From Xiphydria camelus (lineage: Eukaryota > Arthropoda > Insecta > Hymenoptera > Xiphydriidae), in NCBI GenBank assembly GCA_963678675.1, contig OY783192.1, positions 22,426,375 to 22,490,374 of the forward strand: a DNA stretch of 64,000 nt, given 5' to 3'. A program made the translations under genes and the position numbers. The stretch's first letter is position 1. Every line of letters starts with the position of its first letter. The notes under the pieces were generated by a model that was not told where the DNA came from, made no database searches, and was given only the letters and a program-made list of their open reading frames with translations. Positions 44,470-55,839 of the stretch are shown piece after piece.

Positions 44470-44871
44470 GAAGTTACTTCGTCATCCTTTACTACGCGTC
44501 GTTTTACCGACAAGACCGCGAATAGCGGGCGAATGCCGAATGCTTGGCGCAGTAGAGCTCCCACACACTACGCGAAGGATCACGAATGGCGAATGCGCAA
44601 ACGTTCGGGGATCGTACTACGCCTTTGGCTACCCTCCCACACGCTACAGTATTTGGAAAATGTTCCTGCTTTCGGCAAATGCGCGAACGTTCGGGTTCGA
44701 TGCCGCTCTCCAATTTCAGGGGTCTCGCGGCGTCTCGTATTACGTCTCGTATTACGTAACGTCCTCGGCTACCTCCTCACACGCTACAGTATTTCGAAAA
44801 TGTTCAGGCCACTGCTTCAGTTGAGAAATATTTGCCGTTTAGTGTAGATCAGTGACGGATAGCGAAATTTC

Positions 44872-47800
44872 ATGGATAGTGAGGATGAGCAAGTAGCTGC
44901 GGTTGCAGCACTTTCAATAATTATATACTGCAGCAGTCTGTTAAAAGTGAAAGAAAAGAAGAAAAATTGCAGGAAAAGAAGATGGTGGATGCTTTCTGTA
45001 AATAAAAGTCGTTCGAGGTAAGTCAAATGATACAGGATTCAGAAAAAAATATTTAAAGAACGCGTGCCTATGAATACTGCAAATCACAATCCACAAAATA
45101 ACAAGGCGTAACTTTAACTTCACTTCATTCCATTGACCGTAAATAGAATTGAGGACATTGCAGCAAAAACGAGGCAGCTGCATTGTTAGAAATTTTTCAG
45201 CAGGGACAAAACGTGTTTAAAAATTCAAATTAATTTATTTTCTTTAGTTTTTACTGTAAAAATGGTCAACACGTTGGGTAGGAGTACAGTGATAGATAAA
45301 ACAATATTTTAAAAATCTGTAGTTTTATGAAAAACTAAAAAAAGTTTGGTAGCTACCTCGTTTTTACCACCGAAACCATGACAAAAAAGTTTTTTTTTAA
45401 ATTAATGATAGTAATGTACATGGAGTTTACATAATCCTTTTAGTGGCGAACGACGATATATCGTTGCGTATGCGATGGGCGCCATATATATCGATATATT
45501 GCGAAAAGTGCCAATAACGATATATCGTTGCGTATGCGATGGCGCCATCTTAAAATAAATTTATAAAACGTTATAAACGGTCTAATTTCATTGCTAAAGC
45601 ATTTTAAAAATTGTTTTTGGGTTTAACCCTTTGCACTCGAGAAATAACTCAGACGCCACGGCGTTTCGTGCGGCCACTCGAGCGGCGCTGCTCCGACGCT
45701 CGGGCGATTTAATGAGTTATTTTAATAAAAATGTTTGAAAATGTAATACTTATACTTTATACCATGTGATCTACATAAAATTATGATCAAGCGATGGTTA
45801 TTGTTATGTGCAAATATTGTTCATAGAAGAGAAACTTGTTTATGTTTTTCATCATGTTTAATATTTATGTTATTCGTATGAATTGAAATACAATTGACAT
45901 TCATTATTCTCTCTTTCTTCCGTTATACGCTGCATTTTGAATGTTTTAAATATCATTCTTAGTTTGGTTTTTATGAGCTTTTTCCAAACTTACAATTAGT
46001 TAATTCGTCCAATTCGTCCTGTTATCTTCGCATAAACACCCGGTTTTCGCTCGGCACTAAAAGGGTTAACTGAAAACAAACTTTAATATTCACTGAACAT
46101 AATTGAGGCATCTGACATATCGTCGCTGCTGTGGAAAAAACTTCTATATAGTAGATTTTATATTTTAAAAACTATTAATAAAGGAACAAATATATCACAT
46201 AAGATATTCTTCCACAAGGTGAATACACTAATTCGCCTACTTTCATAAAAATGTGCACATAGGAGATTTTTCCACGGCAGCGACGATATTATACCTCGTT
46301 TTTGTAACCAACAATATATGAGGATATCTGCACAATTTCCTTGCATCAAATGTTTCGGAGTAAATAGAGAAGGTAGCTACAAGAAATTGTGGCATGACTG
46401 AAACCAAGTAAGGTAGATGTCTCATTTTAGACCCAAACGACAACATTAATATACTTTACCGATTCGTGTATATAACTCCATTTGGCCAAGAAGTGCAAAT
46501 ACCTCGTTTTTGCTGCAATGTCTTCAATTATCATTTGTTCAAAATTGCTCTTTTGATAATATAATACTTCTTTAATATTTCAATATTTGTTGTAGGTATA
46601 GTGCTTCGAATATGATGGAAGACTTAACAAAAGAGCCATGCGGCAAATTCGAAAATTTTTGCAGAATGTCTGCAACTGATTTTGAGTTTCTCCTAAACAA
46701 AACAGGACCGTATATAAAAAAGAAAGACACATGCATGAGAAAAGCCATTCCAATTCAGGAAAGATTAGCTGTAACGCTCAGATTTTTAGCTTCTGGGGAC
46801 AGTTTTGTTAGTCTGTCTTATTTATTCAAGATGTCTAATCAAGTGATATCAGATATCGTACATGAAGTTTGTCAAGCTTTAATAAAAGTACTAAAGGAAG
46901 AAATTAAGGTGGGTAAGCGTTATTTGAAGTAGTATTTATTTCAGTCTCTTAACAATAAATTAAAAACTCTTCATTTTGGAAATTAAAAACTGCATTTTTT
47001 GGAAATTAAACACTCTTTATTTTTCATCATTCTGCGGTTCTAGTCTACCATTAACAATTCGAAAGGTTGTAGTGGTAGGTTGTATGAATGTGCTGGTTGA
47101 TAATTGATATATTTTTCATTAACATATTGGGTGATAATAACGGAGTACAAGTTTATAAAGCAGTATTACAATGAGAATAGTGTAATGAGTTAGGAGGCGA
47201 AGGTCGTGATTGCAAAATTGTCTGAATCCCTGTGTTTGATCGTAATTGTTCATTGAAACTGGTGGATGGATTATGAGAAGGCGACGAGATATGACGCCGT
47301 TTCAAGTTAATGATATTTTCAAAAACAACATTATCTATTTGATTCATAACAATTTCCCTATTAACTCATCTAGTGCTCTCAATTTTGACGCAAGTAGTTC
47401 TCCATACAGTGAACTTTGGTCTTTGGCTGGTTTTTTCGAAATTTTATCCAGTACACTGGCTGCTTCAGATAGGTGGCTTTCGATTTGATCCACCTGCATT
47501 GTTTTCATTTTTTTTGCTTTGGTTAATTTTGGAGCTGGAGACTCCGATGACTCCTGTAAACCTTCCTTGCTATTGGTACCCATTTCTTCGTTAATATGTT
47601 CTTCAACCTTGAAAAGAAATTGTTGACTACAGTTATTGTACATCAGCCATAGATAAATTTTTTGTATACAGGGTCTTCAAAACTTAAGTCGGCTCTATTG
47701 GTGAAATAATGAAATAATCGGCTCTATAACGAAAGACTAATCTTACAAACAGCACGTTTTCAGGAAAAGTTTTAGTCACTCTTGGTCTTATTTTTCAGAT

Positions 47801-48616
47801 GCCAGAGACTGCCGAAGAATGGAGAACATTAGCAGACGAATATAATAAAGAATAGAATTTTCGAATTGTATAGGAGCAGTAGACGGGAAGCATGTGATCC
47901 TTCAGTCTCCGATGAATAGTGGATCACAATATCACAATTATAAGGGCACATTTAGCATTGTGTTATTGGCCTTGGTGGATGCAAACTACTGCTTCACTTA
48001 CGTTGATATTGGCTGTCAAGGACGGATAAGTGATGGAGGAGTTTTTCGAAACACATCCTTATTTGAAAAAATTGAAGGAAACGAATTGAATTTACCTCCT
48101 CCTCACCCTATCCTCATTCAACAGACATCAATGCCTTACGTAATAGTAGCTGACGATGCCTTTGCTTTGAGTGAACATATCATGAAACCATATCCTGGGA
48201 TTCACACAAAAAGTAGTAAAGGAAGACATTTCAATTATCGTCTATCGCGTGCTCGTCGCGTTGTCGAGAATGTTTTCGGTATCATGGCTTCCGTATTTCG
48301 AGTACTGAGAAAACCAATGTTGCTGCAACCAGCTAAAGCCTCTGCTGTTGTAATGACTTGTACCTTGCTCCACAATTTTTTAAGAAAGAGCAGATATTCA
48401 AGATCAAGATATACTCCTTTAGAGGCTCTTGATCGCGAGCAGGATGGACAGGGAATACCAGGATCGTGGCGGAATGACTTTAATAATATGACCTCTTTTA
48501 TGCCTCTCCGAAATATTCCAAGAAGAAGTGGACTTCAAGCAAAAGAAGTCAGAGATGAGTTTGCAGAATATTTTGCAGGGGTAGGAAAATTACCATGGCA
48601 AGATGATTATTGTTGA
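44872..48616 (+). pseudogene. PIF/Harbinger transposase, three exons, stop and frameshift
   Basis: Exons are 44872-45017 (MDSEDEQVAAVAALSI start), 46596-46908 (CGKFENFCRMSATDFEFLLN, RLAVTLRFLASGDSFVSLSY) and 47799-48616. Donors GTAAGT and GTGGGTAAG-type and acceptors TTGTAG and TTTCAG are good, and all junctions are in frame (146 + 313 bases = 153 codons). In exon 3 a TAG at 47853 replaces the tryptophan expected before NFPNCIGA, and one base is missing within about six bases after it. Downstream the frame is open with the triad D in GAVDGKHV, D in IVADDAFAL and E in RARRVVENVFG. Total would be about 425 residues. The protein is distinctly different from Harbinger-1, a second lineage. Confidence 0.85.
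45140..46530. mobile_element. Probable 1.39 kb element in transposase intron 1
   Basis: GACATTGCAGCAAAAACGAG at 45143 is mirrored by the complementary CTCGTTTTTGCTGCAATGTC at 46503-46523, with pairing extended by an AATTGARG stretch at both outer edges. No transposase is inside. A smaller inverted pair (GTCGCTGCTGTGGAAAAA and TTTTTCCACGGCAGCGAC) occurs at 46122 and 46267. A direct duplication (ACGATATATCGTTGCGTATG) lies at 45451 and 45514. No convincing target duplication. Confidence 0.55.
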
Positions 48617-50068
48617 GAAATTTTGCAATAAAAGTTAGCTGTTATCAAAAAATCAGTTTTTCTTCTGCATTACTACGATTACTACTATTACGATACTATT
48701 ATACTATTATACTATTATACTACGATATTGTTCTACCAAATAAATCATAAAAGCAAAGAAAATAACAGAAAACTGTACGAACTTATTTTCCAACCCAATA
48801 AATATGTCGTTGAGTCGCAAGCTGTTTGTAAGTTAGTAATTATTTCACAAGATTGACTTGCCTCAGATTCAGTAACACTCAAATTTCACACCGCATTAGT
48901 CATACTACTGTTTAATTCATTATCAGTTACTAGAGATGACGTTATAGGCAAAGTACAGCGCGATCACTGACTTGGTCGTATAATTGCAGTAATTAGAATG
49001 ACTATAACGTCACACTATATCGAAATTCAACGATTAGAGTCAGACTAACTAAACCAGAAGGTAGATGAACGCTTCGATGTGACGTATAGGTACAAAAAAT
49101 GTAAACAGCGTATATTCGGGTAAATCGAGAGAGGTCCGACGGTACACGGAAACTCTTGATTACGATGCAGATTCTTTCAGTATATCCTATTGTGATATAA
49201 AATATTCATATGAATGAAAATGTATTCGTTATTCAAAATTATTAGAATGATGAATAAAAATTTAATCTTATCTATTAGTCATTCAATTATTAATTTTTTT
49301 ATGACGCCCATCTCTGACTCCAATGATATTCTATTTTATTTACAAATATATAAAAAACTTTGTTATAAAATATTTATAGAAATACTATTTATAATCAACA
49401 TTACCGCAATCACAGATGACCGGACTATTGAGAAATGAATAGTTGGATCTTTTAAATTTTTTCCCGGTTCGTAAACAAATGAAACATAAGTAGAGTATCT
49501 AAATTTTATACACAACTCCAATAATTCGAAGCATCATTTAAACATTTTAAAATATTTTCTTAAAAATCCATAATTTGATTATTGAGTCTCACATGATATA
49601 CTGTTTCGATATATTGTAAGCCTTTACACTGTAAAAACTGCCCTTACAGATATTTCTTCTCTGTCGATTTATTGCCATGATTGATTTGGAGTGAAGAAAT
49701 TGAAAAAATAATAAAATATTTACCTCCGAGTTAATAGTTTCTCCTGGAGTATATATGGGTTTAAGAAACTTCTGCATAGTTTCAAAGGCAAACCAGTTTG
49801 GTTTGTAAATGTCTTCTGCACCAGCACCAGATTTACTGTTGGATTTAACCTTACTTAAAAGCTGGCGGAATATCGCCATTAGTGAGTCTTTCTTCTTCTT
49901 TAAATCTGCGACAGTTACGTTGCTGCTAGAAAATGATGATTCTATCTCCTTCCAGGCATCAGCCACTTTGTTCCTGTTTTTGTGGTCAACATGTTTGGGA
50001 TCCCATATCATCGGAAATCTCTGGTACAGATCCAAAAACTCTAACACTACTTCATTAGACCATTCCAT
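47153..50068 (-). pseudogene. MADF-domain partner protein of Harbinger-2, two exons, late frameshift
   Basis: Exon 1 (50068-49724) encodes MEWSNEVVLEFLDLYQRFP, IWDPKHVDHKNRNKVADAWK, ADLKKKKDSLMAIFRQLLSK and KPNWFAFETMQKFLKP, a complete MADF domain. It ends ...TINSE before a GTAAAT donor. Exon 2 begins at 47607 after a TTTCAAG acceptor with VEEHINEEMG, in frame, and contains a basic stretch and a helical C-terminal region (ESHLSEAASVLDKI, ASKLRALDELIG). A one-base change near 47346 shifts the frame before MNQIDNVVFENI, which continues to 47153. The expected role is element-end binding and nuclear entry of the transposase. Confidence 0.8.
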
Positions 50069-50089
50069 GATGGGTATTCGAGCTGGATA

Positions 50090-50315
50090 TTACAATCTTA
50101 CAATCACGATTTCACAATGACAATAGACGATCACAATCTCAAAATCGCGATTTAACAATGACGATAGACAATCACAATTTAACAATCACCATTGAACAAT
50201 CACGAGTCAACAGTCGCGAGTGAACAGTCACGATTTAACTGTCGCGAGTGAACAATCACGATTTAACCGTCGCGAGTAAACAATCACGATTTCACTGTCG
50301 TATTATTGACTGTCT
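50090..50315. repeat. Minisatellite, unit ACAATCACGATTTAAC-like
   Basis: About 13 imperfect copies of a 15-16 base word built from AATCACGATTTAAC, with variants CAGTCGCGAGTGAA and CGATAGACAATCACA. A 31-base higher-order period (ACGATTTAAC-GTCGCGAGT) is seen in the right half. It sits immediately upstream of the MADF start codon in transcription direction, so it occupies that gene's 5' region. Confidence 0.75.
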
Positions 50316-50572
50316 TGAACTGATAAATTATAGTATCGGAAAGAAATCAAAGTTGATTTATTTGTGAAACACTGATCGCTATTTGCTCGATTAGCGGTTT
50401 GTACTTATAGTGAACTACCGGTCTGCACGTCGCGTGAGTTGGTAGAAGACTGGACACCGAATACGTTTTTCAACTAGAATCGTACTATCCGGGATGCCAA
50501 TTCGTCAAGAACTGAGAGTTTTTAGGAAACCGAAGAAGTATTTTGGGTACAGAGCGGAGGGGGAGAAAAAGG

Positions 50573-50947
50573 ATTTAGTGAAAATACTCTGCGTCAAGGA
50601 TAAGCGAAAGGGAGATGTACAACTTAGAAAGTTTTCAGTATAGGAAAAAGACAAGGGTCTTTGAAAGGGGTTTTGGCATAAAAGAGGAGTCCGTTCCGTA
50701 ATAAAAAAAAAAAGGAGAAATCGGTGGAGGCATTCGGGGTGCGCACCGAAGGGCACGTGTTCATAAATTTTTCTACGTCCATTTCAACGCACGAAAGTGT
50801 GTTCGGTTCCGCCAATAATTGCACATGGAACAATAGTTTCGATTTAGTGAAAATACTCTGCGTCAAGGATAAGCGAAAGTGAGATTTACAGCTCCGACAG
50901 TTTTCAATATAGGAAAAAGACAAGGGTCCTTGAAAGGGGTTTTGGCG
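50573..50947. repeat. Direct duplication of ~105 bp within Harbinger-2, spacing 270 bp
   Basis: AGTGAAAATACTCTGCGTCA and GGATAAGCGAAAG, then AGGAAAAAGACAAGGGTC and TTGAAAGGGGTTTTGGC occur at 50577-50682 and 50847-50947 in the same order. Confidence 0.7.
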
Positions 50948-51309
50948 TTCACGGGGCACGGGTATTCATACATTTTTCTACGCCCACTTCAACGCACGAA
51001 AGTGTTGGGTCACTTGGTCGTCCTTTACTACGCGTCGTTTTACCGACAAGACCGCGGATAGCGACCGAATGCCGAATGTTTGGCGCAGTAGAGCTCCCAC
51101 ACACTACGCGAAGGATCACGAATGGTGAATATTTGCCGAATGCACGCATTGTCTGGGACCGGCTTAAGAGGGAATAGTGGACAAAAATCAGAATTCTCTC
51201 TCTCTCTCTGTTATCATCAAAACTTTTTTAACAATTTTGTTATATATTTATAGATCATTAACAACATTATCTGCATCGACAGTTTTGTTCTAAATGTACA
51301 GGTTGGAAA

Positions 51310-52058
51310 ATGATGGAAATATCTAGAATTTTTCTGTCAGCTCTTTCTTAAATACATTACGTAGAATTAATATGAAGACCACGTCCGACACTCAAGCCTT
51401 TTGTTATATACACTTAAAATCACTTTTTCTAAGCACATGTCAAACGGCTTGCGTGGGAAAATGGCGGCAATTTGCATACAATTTTCCTACAACTTTCCGA
51501 CGCAAGCCTTGCTTCTGTCCACATCCGATAGTCATGCCAATTTTATAATAATGTCTAACACATCAAAAATAATCTATAGTTTCAAAGGCTTGAATGAAAA
51601 AATAACTGAAAAATCGACAAAAATTTCCGTTAAATTTTACGACCCTAAAATGTACTTATCCATTCGCGCCACTCAAGCCATTATTATTTTCGGGCTAGTG
51701 ACGATGTACGTTTCCATACTTCCAATAGGCTTGTGTGGAAAAATCGGTCAAAATCTCGATTTTTTCTTACAAGATTACGCCATTATTTCAACCCTTTATC
51801 CCCATGCAACACTCAAGCCTTTGGTTTTCCGAAGCCAGGTTTTATTAATTAATCATTTAGTGAACAAGGCTTGCGTGAGAAAATGGGAAAAAACACCTTT
51901 TATTTATGTTAAGAAAAATCGATTTTTCCATATGTTATCCCCAGGGGCCATTCGTAAATTTCACTTTATTGTACTCAACATCGAAGTACTTTTCAACCCT
52001 CTTCGAGGCTTGTATGCGAAAATGGGGCACCAGAATCTGTCACTATCTGACGGTCTAT
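51310..52058. repeat. Satellite-like array, inverted copy of 40496-41470
   Basis: Read in reverse, this block carries the same ~140 bp units. Examples are CAAGCCTTTGGTTTTCCGAA opposite 40711 and GGCTTGTATGCGAAAATGGG opposite 40520. About five units are retained, and one region near 51500 differs. A 219-codon plus-strand frame spans it, but the left copy is interrupted and the 'protein' consists of repeat units. Confidence 0.7.
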
Positions 52059-52318
52059 AGAGCTTTTCTCTAAGAGTCCCTGCTCCGCTTGTTCCTTATA
52101 CTCGCCGTATACCCTTTGCCCCCACTCCGCCACCGGTGTCGGAATTGGGTTGTATCCTAAAATTTTATTATGCATGAAACACAGCAAACATAATAATTAA
52201 AGTTATTCAAAACACAGTATAAATAGTGAAAACTGGATACAAAAAAATTCTACCCCAAAAACATTACTTTAAAAGTAGCATGGCCACGCCTCCCCAGTGA
52301 AACGTCGGCACTGGTCAT
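52059..52318. other. Short interval without a gene
   Basis: Unique-looking bases between the satellite and the long palindrome; no gene recognised. Confidence 0.3.
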
Positions 52319-52370
52319 TGTGACGTCACTAGCCATATAACGGTTCGCCTGCGCGCCTTCTAGTACAGTA

Positions 52371-55099
52371 CAGTGGTCCCTCTATAACTCGCGCGTTTCG
52401 GGGCTTTAGATTCGCAGAATGCTGAGTTAGAGAAGCATTGCTTCAGCCCCCACTCACCTCAATAAAGGAGTGGCAAAAGAAAGAGACAGCGCGATTTTGA
52501 GACAGAGAAGACATGAGTCGTTTGGTTTCAAAATCGGCCACCTCCAAGTGAGCGAATTTTTCAGGACTTCAAAAAATATGTATCATAGAAATACAAGCAT
52601 TAATTAATGCGATTCTTGGTACATATATAAGCATATTGCTTCGGAACAACTAATCCATATGTGTATACAAAAAATTCTTGGAAGTTTTTGCTGCATTATA
52701 ATTTATTTAATGGAGATGGCCGATTTTGCAACCAAACCATAATATAACTTTACTGTCGTAAGTAAATAACAAAAATATTTGTTGGTGTGTTTATTTTAAA
52801 CGAAACAAATTAATTACTTACAAAATATTTCAAACAATAATACATTATTGTACTAATTTAAACTCGAATGGCAGTTTCTTCAGGGGTCTCCTCACATAAA
52901 GTTTCTTCATGAACAACTACTTCTTGTCTAACTTGGTTATTATTAATAATATCTTTGTACATCTGTAGTGAATCGAGATTCTGCCAGTTTTTACCATAGT
53001 GTTTTTTAAGAAGATTATCGACATCTCGAACTTTTAGCGCATTTACTGGTTTTCCCATAGGAATAGATTGTGCATTTAGCATGCCTATATTTTTTCCCTT
53101 CCTGCATACACCAGCATAGTTCTCTAGCTCAGATTTATATGCCCATTCTCCCTTAAGAACAATGCCACCGTTTTTTGTTTTCTTAATAAAATAGCGTTTC
53201 GCAGCTCCAAATTTAAAATGCCATTGTGCCGGTGGTTTAACAATAACACTTGTTTCAGTCTTCCAGTCCAAGTCAGGAAGGTCTCTTCCTAGATGAAAAA
53301 TTTCTCCATGTTCTTTTAATAGTTCATAAAATTCTTCTGGCTGAGATAAAATTTCTTTCTTTTTTATAACTTTCTCTATTCGTGTAAATACCCTATCTGG
53401 GGGAATATACGAATGCCCTGGCACTGGAAAGATGCATTCAATTTTCTGAATTTGACTGGGTGCGTTATGGACTAACCACTTACTTAACATGGATATCAAA
53501 ATAGAATTTTTGTTCTGGCCTCCGCAACCGTCGGCCATACATCTTATAGTGGAAATTCCTGACAAATCAGAGTTATTTAGTCTGTGATAAAGACATGAGG
53601 CTATCTCATTAGCACCCTTCGGAAATTCATGTTCAGCCCATGTGTAAATGAATGTATTTCCCTTTAATGGATCTTTTGACGTTCCCTGTACTATCGTAAA
53701 GTTATATAAATAAAGCTGTCTACTATAATAAGTTGCTTGATCTGGAAGCCTTGGAATGGCGAAATTCTTTTGACAGTCAAAACTAAAGGTCAATAAACCA
53801 GCCTGTTTTTCTTGAAGCAATTCGAAAAACGCTTTGGCACGAAGTTTATGTATTCGTTTCTCAGTCCTTAATGTTTGTTTCTGTTCTTCATTATTTTCAT
53901 ATTTTAATTTTTCATTTAATTCCAGACACTTGGAACAAACATCGGTCCGCGGCATCCCAAATCCAACATTAAAGCAAGATACAAATATTTTTCTGAAATA
54001 ACTTTCTTTTACTTTGAACGTAGAATCTGTGGTTTCAGAATCATACATTCTCCACATTTTTCTTATTGATAATTCACTACACAGGTAAACTCGTTGGCTT
54101 TTCCCTCTACAATAATGTGACTCTAAATATTTAAATTTTTTAATGAACTGCTTTACGGAACGTCTTTTTCCCTCAAAAGCTGTAGATTTCCTATCACCAC
54201 CCCTGCGTTCTCGAGGAGATAATCCTGTAGCACAATAGCGACGCACTACACCTTCAACCCTATGCTTAGTAATTCCCAATGCATTGAGGAATGTTGATCG
54301 ACACACGGGTACCTTATCTTTAGTAATATTGTTACAAATTACATATTTCAGACTGAAATTTTTTTCTGGCCTGCTATTGTCCGTAGATCTACGCCGCTTC
54401 ACTTTATTAATCTCGATATGCTTCAGTGTGAAATTGTCTTGTGATATTTGTTCAGGAATACTGTAGTATCTGGCATGGAAATTTTGTATGACATCCATTG
54501 TCAACGAAGTACATCTCAAAGCTGCACTATTGTGCCTACACTTTGGCAACTGTGGTTGCTTTGCCGGACAATATCTAAATGACATTGTAATACTCAATTT
54601 ATAGGTTAGAAATCCAGGAATGTTTATTTACCTTTCACGTTTTTCACGAGCCCTTTTCCATGTTTCTTTTGCTGGCTGACGTTTCCTTGGCACATTAGTT
54701 TCCTCAATATTTCTTTTCATAATGTGTTTTCGGAATAGTCCTTACACTACGGTATAATTCACCACAATAATGCTGCCGTAACGTATTACTGCTTCGATTG
54801 TACAGAAATATATCACAATATGACCGCGCATGCGCTCAGGAGTTGGCCGTTTATGAAAGTGGACGCTTGCTGGAGGTGACCGAATTTGATAATTAACCAA
54901 AAGTTACACACGATTTTATAGCGGGATGTGGTCACATTTGAAGCTAATATTTCAGACAGTGGTAGAACAGTGATTAAATAATGCTCTACAATAAAAAAAT
55001 GCAATTTTATGAAATATGGAGGTGGCCGATTTTGAAACCAAACGACTCACATGATAAGTTGCACGAGTAATGGGGCCGCGAGTAATAGAGGGACCACTG
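52371..55099 (-). mobile_element. 2.73 kb DNA transposon with TA target and CAGTGGTCCCTCTAT ends
   Basis: TA at 52369-52370 and 55100-55101 flank inverted ends CAGTGGTCCCTCTATAACTC and, at the right, the complement of CAGTGGTCCCTCTATTACTC. A second inverted pair (GTCGTTTGGTTTCAAAATCG, near 52517 and 55040) lies inside. The insertion point is proven by the opposite arm of the host palindrome, which reads straight through as CTAGTACAGTAGAC. It encodes a spliced 601-residue transposase-like protein. The CAGT-initial ends with TA target recall pogo-like elements, but the protein is not a pogo transposase. Confidence 0.88.
52858..54720 (-). CDS. Transposase-like protein with ADGCGGQNKN motif, two exons, 601 residues
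   Basis: Exon 1 (54720-54632) encodes MKRNIEETNVPRKRQPAKET and ends REKRER across a GTAAAT donor. Exon 2 (54574-52858) joins in frame at YCPAKQPQLPKC after an ATTTAG acceptor. Both exons are open. In exon-2 numbering of the 579-codon frame, a basic helical region (FLNALGITKHRVEGVVRRY) lies at ~103-121, a zinc-like DVCSKCLEL at 219, FSFDCQKN (D274), ADGCGGQNKN (D356) and GHSYIPPDRVFTRIEK (D401, E408). Three separated acidic residues with an intervening GQNKN box fit an RNase-H-fold DDE nuclease of the type annotated DUF7869 or Sola-like in invertebrates. Assignment to a superfamily is my inference. A polyproline-free C-terminal region (NALKVRDVDNLLKKHYG) may be a helical domain. It looks functional. 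Confidence 0.75.
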
Positions 55100-55288
55100 T
55101 AGACGGGCCGAAAAATCAACTTTGTTGTCCACTTTTCTTTACAAGTGTCCGAGTTTTTGTTTCTGATGATTTCAATATTTCATTACCTTTAGCACGAAAT
55201 AAAAATCATCGAAAAATATTAATTTTTAGTGAAGTTAGAGGCATTTGATTACAAGAGCGTGCGGGCGCTACGGCGCGTATTTATGTAC

Positions 55289-55839
55289 CGTGAGTGCACC
55301 GGTATCCGACCGTGTATGGGTATCCGTCCACCGAAGGTCGATTGTGGAAATATTTAATTCTTAACATTTTTAAATGTTTAAAATTAATTAATTTGTTTCG
55401 ATGCGTGGCGCTAACATCATGCTTTGAATGTATTTCGTTAGAAGAATCGGTTAGGATTGGAAATCAGTAGTTCTCAGATGGATACGACAAAATATAAGTA
55501 ATAAACGTATTAAAATATGTTTAAATCGATGGATAATATATTGTAATATAAATTAAAATTATTAGAAGTGCTAAAAAAGACATTTTATTATTGTAAAATT
55601 ACGTTATTCTGTACCAGCGCTGAGCGAAAACAGACGGTCGGATACTGACCCCTTTGCCCATTCACTTTAAAATTTTATTATTTAATTATTATGAATCCCT
55701 TTCCAAACTTTTTAATTTTTTTATCGATGAAAAAGAGTTGTATTATATTTACTCTTCTTTCTATATTTGGCCATGGTAATTAAATATTACATTTCCCGCT
55801 AAAAAAAATCTTATATAGACGGATACCGGTGTACTTACG
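55289..55839. mobile_element. 551 bp MITE with GTAC (or TA) target duplication
   Basis: GTAC at 55285-55288 and 55840-55843 flank the inverted ends CGTGAGTGCACCGGTATCCG and complement of CGTAAGTACACCGGTATCCG. The opposite arm of the host palindrome carries a single uninterrupted GTAC at this point. The interior is AT-rich with no gene. Confidence 0.8.

Larger units (their letters stand above)
44470..51166 (+). mobile_element. Harbinger-2: full-gene-complement PIF/Harbinger element, defective
   Basis: Right end GGTCCCAGACAATGCGTGCA (inverted, at 51145-51165) is followed by TTA. The left side shows the same subterminal blocks (TACTACGCGTCGTTTTACCG, AGAGCTCCCACACACTACGC, GGTTCGATGCCGCTCTCC) but the outermost left end is not clearly present. 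Inside are a three-exon DDE transposase on the plus strand (44872-48616) and a two-exon MADF protein on the minus strand (50068-47153). Coding lesions and an insertion in transposase intron 1 show that it cannot transpose by itself. Confidence 0.75.

Noticed and set aside
47893..48616. Intact single-exon Harbinger transposase of 240 codons
   Set aside because: This frame is only the 3' part of exon 3 after a stop and a one-base deletion. The splice-aware reading shows a broken three-exon gene.
51401..52060. 219-codon open frame on the plus strand, one of the longest uninterrupted frames in the window
   Set aside because: It runs through the ~140 bp satellite units, and the inverted copy at 40496-41470 is not open throughout. 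The peptide consists of translated repeat and resembles no protein family.
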